A stretch of DNA of 8,649 bases from the NCBI GenBank assembly GCA_017538465.1, contig JAFYIW010000377.1:1-8649 (forward strand), given 5' to 3'. The notes beneath the pieces were generated by a model, which was not told the origin of the DNA, did no database searches, and saw only the letters and a program-made list of their open reading frames with translations. The number at the start of each line of letters is the position of its first letter. Position 1 is the first letter of the stretch. Positions 6,797-8,649 of this stretch are shown here, in pieces. The DNA comes from Victivallales bacterium. GTDB lineage: Bacteria > Verrucomicrobiota > Lentisphaeria > Oligosphaerales > Oligosphaeraceae. The position numbers were made by a program, and so were the translations under genes.

Positions 6797-7363
6797 ATGG
6801 TGCCATTCATATCCATTCTCACGCCGCAAAGTCTGGCTTCCGAGTGCCATCCGGCATTTTTTCTGGACCGGGATGACACCCTGATGGTGAATTGTCCCTA
6901 TCTATGCGAACCGTCGAGGGTGGCGCTGTTTCCAGGGGCGACCGAGGGGCTGCGGGCCTTTCGGAATGCAGGGTATCGTTTGATTGTGGTGAGCAACCAA
7001 TCTGGCTTGGGGCGTGGGTATTTCACCCGTGAGCAGTTGTCCGCCGTGACCAACCGGCTGGTGGAGTTGTTGGCCGCAGGAGGCGTGTCGCTGGATGCCA
7101 TCTACTATTGCCCCCACACGCCGGATGAGAACTGCAACTGCCGCAAGCCACGCACGGGGCTGATTGAGGCCGCCTGCCGCGATTTCGACATCGACCTTGC
7201 GAAGTCGTGGATGATCGGCGACAAGGCGGCGGATCTGGAATTGGCACAGAATTCTCGTCTGCATGCGGCGCAGTTTCTTCCCAAGGAGGACTCACCACTA
7301 TTGCCTGGGGCGGAGTTCGCCGTGCGCTCGCTGGCCGAACTGTCTAAATTGATATTGAAATAG
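6797..7363 (+). CDS. gmhB: HAD-family phosphatase, GmhB-like (heptose bisphosphate phosphatase)
   Basis: A 188-residue cytoplasmic phosphatase of the HAD superfamily. GmhB removes the 7-phosphate from D-glycero-D-manno-heptose 1,7-bisphosphate during lipopolysaccharide heptose synthesis. Motif I is FLDRDDTL with Asp24 nucleophile and Asp26 acid/base; GmhB proteins usually read DRDGT, so Asp27 is unusual. Motif II is VVSNQSGLGRG (Ser66). A zinc site is formed by Cys105, His107, Cys113 and Cys115, followed by Arg-Lys-Pro with Lys117. The acidic motif is GDKAADL (Asp142, Asp146). The H-to-C zinc loop is short, as in the histidinol-phosphatase half of HisB and in some GmhB proteins, so the substrate is not settled by sequence alone. 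The ATG at 6797 was chosen because it puts motif I near the N terminus. An ATG at 6749 would add 16 cysteine-rich residues and follows the last heptad unit. It lies 92 bp after coaC and 11 bp before mfd. Confidence 0.83.
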   Translation: MVPFISILTPQSLASECHPAFFLDRDDTLMVNCPYLCEPSRVALFPGATEGLRAFRNAGYRLIVVSNQSGLGRGYFTREQLSAVTNRLVELLAAGGVSLDAIYYCPHTPDENCNCRKPRTGLIEAACRDFDIDLAKSWMIGDKAADLELAQNSRLHAAQFLPKEDSPLLPGAEFAVRSLAELSKLILK

Positions 7364-7374
7364 CTATTCCCATC

Positions 7375-8649
7375 ATGAGAAGTAAGGACTGGCAGACGAG
7401 ATTTCAGGCTTGGGCGCGAGAGAGGACGTCCACGGCCAATCGCATCGTGGTGCCAGAACCGCGACTTCAGGCGCTGGCGCTGACCCGCGTGTTGGCACAA
7501 CACCCGAAAGGTGCAGTGCTGGCGGTGACCTCGGATGCCGCTGAATTGGATGCATTGGCCAATGGCCTGGATGGCTTCCGCGATATTCTGGGGGACGCAC
7601 GTCCTGTGATACCAGTGCCGGAGGTCGCTCCGGGGCGTCGTCAATGGATGCCCGAAAACGAGGCCAGCCACTGCGCGGCATTGCAGGAGGCCTTGGCCGG
7701 CACGGAGGCGATTTACCTGGCCAGCGCGGGGACACTGTTGTCAAAGACACTTTCCCCCAAGGGCTTCGCCAAACGCACGTTCAGCCTAAAGAAAGGGCAG
7801 CAGGTGGCGATTGCGGAGTTGTCCAAACGCCTGGTGGAATTGGATTATGACCATGAGTTCGAGGTGAATGTCCCTGGCGAGTTTGCCGTGCGCGGCGGTA
7901 TCATGGATATCTTCTCGCCGTTGTATTCCGACCCCGTGCGGCTGGAGTTCTGGGGCGATGAAATTGACTCGTTGCGTTTCTTTTCGGCGCAGACGCAGTG
8001 TTCCACGGAACCGTTGGAGGAATTCCGCGTGATTCCGCGTGGCACGGCGGTCCTCAACAGCGAGCCTCTCGAAACTACGCAGGTGGCGGAATTTTTCCCG
8101 CACGAAATCCCGATGGTCATCTGTCGCCCCGAGGCCATCGAACGCCATTTGGTGGAATATTGGGATGACGAGCGGGCCGAGGCCTGGCGTAAACTGCTCC
8201 TGGGCAGGGACGAGCTGATTTCCGTGGAGCTTCCGCCAATGCTAGGTGCTGGTGACTCCATGATGCCAGGCTCGCCAGATGCGTTGAATGTGGCGGTGGT
8301 CGGCGAGGAACTCAACGCAGGATTGCCAGATGAGGAAGGGCAGGGCATGGCGGTCTGGCACTGGCAGCAGCTCCGAAGCGAATTGCTGCGCTGGCACGAG
8401 TCTGGCTATGAACTGGTCGCCTGTTGTGCGGGCGAAGGGGAAATCGAGCGCTTCCAGGAGCTGATGGCCTCGGAGGAAAGCACTGCGAAACTGCCGGTGA
8501 AATTGGAACATCGCGCCCTCACGGTCGGGGTGCTTTTCCCCAGCCAGAAGCTTGCGCTCTTGAGCGACCAGGAACTCTTTGGACGGAAGGTGGTGCGCCG
8601 CCGCCGTCGCCACATCGACTACCACTATGAACACGCCTCGCCAGATGAA
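7375..8649 (+). CDS. mfd: Transcription-repair coupling factor Mfd, N-terminal part (cut by window end)
   Basis: The first 425 codons of an open frame that runs through the window edge. Mfd binds RNA polymerase stalled at DNA damage, pushes it off with its translocase motor and recruits UvrA. The visible part is the UvrB-homology module. It includes a Rossmann-like start (about 24-70), the conserved block GEFAVRGGIMDIFSP (168-182), VRLEFWGDEIDSLRFF, and the later ELFGRKVVRRRRR stretch near residues 401-413. These align with E. coli Mfd. Arg173 and Arg189 correspond to the UvrA-contact residues Arg165 and Arg181, while Trp193 stands where E. coli has Phe185. The RNA-polymerase-binding domain and ATPase motor (Walker motifs) lie beyond the window. 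The ATG at 7375 is the only sensible start: upstream in-frame codons reach a stop at 7345 without another ATG, GTG or TTG. No Shine-Dalgarno sequence is seen; it starts 11 bases after the phosphatase stop, so reinitiation is likely. Confidence 0.94.
   Translation, partial: MRSKDWQTRFQAWARERTSTANRIVVPEPRLQALALTRVLAQHPKGAVLAVTSDAAELDALANGLDGFRDILGDARPVIPVPEVAPGRRQWMPENEASHCAALQEALAGTEAIYLASAGTLLSKTLSPKGFAKRTFSLKKGQQVAIAELSKRLVELDYDHEFEVNVPGEFAVRGGIMDIFSPLYSDPVRLEFWGDEIDSLRFFSAQTQCSTEPLEEFRVIPRGTAVLNSEPLETTQVAEFFPHEIPMVICRPEAIERHLVEYWDDERAEAWRKLLLGRDELISVELPPMLGAGDSMMPGSPDALNVAVVGEELNAGLPDEEGQGMAVWHWQQLRSELLRWHESGYELVACCAGEGEIERFQELMASEESTAKLPVKLEHRALTVGVLFPSQKLALLSDQELFGRKVVRRRRRHIDYHYEHASPDE

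Overview
The window is a moderately GC-rich bacterial stretch carrying five protein-coding genes. No rRNA, tRNA, CRISPR array, transposase or phage gene is visible. The gene content points to a Gram-negative, outer-membrane organism: a secreted alpha-2-macroglobulin and a GmhB-type sugar-phosphate phosphatase, which in Gram-negatives makes heptose for lipopolysaccharide. The compact, thioester-bearing macroglobulin, the stand-alone CoaC decarboxylase and the heptad intergenic repeat make a PVC-superphylum member (Verrucomicrobiota, Lentisphaerota or Kiritimatiellota) a reasonable guess. That placement is inference only and rests on no search.

Left part (1-331): non-coding DNA with runs of A and T, three of them phased at 10 bp, then a GC-rich stretch and a short hairpin. 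A candidate promoter and a clear Shine-Dalgarno sequence lie just before the first gene. That gene (332-4417, +) encodes an exported alpha-2-macroglobulin with an intact Cys-x-Glu-Gln thioester motif and an Ala/Pro-rich bait-like segment. It is most likely read from a GTG at 332, not the ATG at 248. Converging on it, with only 28 bp between the stop codons, is a gene for a membrane-anchored subtilisin-family (S8) serine peptidase (4446-6071, -). A broad-spectrum protease trap and a secreted protease thus lie tail to tail.

Right part (6072-8649): an AT-rich 84-bp divergent spacer separates the peptidase gene from a rightward cluster. The cluster holds coaC (phosphopantothenoylcysteine decarboxylase, coenzyme A synthesis), a HAD phosphatase resembling GmhB, and the first 425 codons of mfd (transcription-repair coupling factor), which runs off the window. 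The three are functionally unrelated but closely spaced and probably co-transcribed. The coaC-phosphatase gap holds six copies of a 7-bp repeat resembling T(A/G)GAGGT, and its first copy contains the coaC stop codon.

I see no convincing new multi-gene system. The items most worth a second look are the convergent macroglobulin/peptidase pair and the Shine-Dalgarno-like heptad array.
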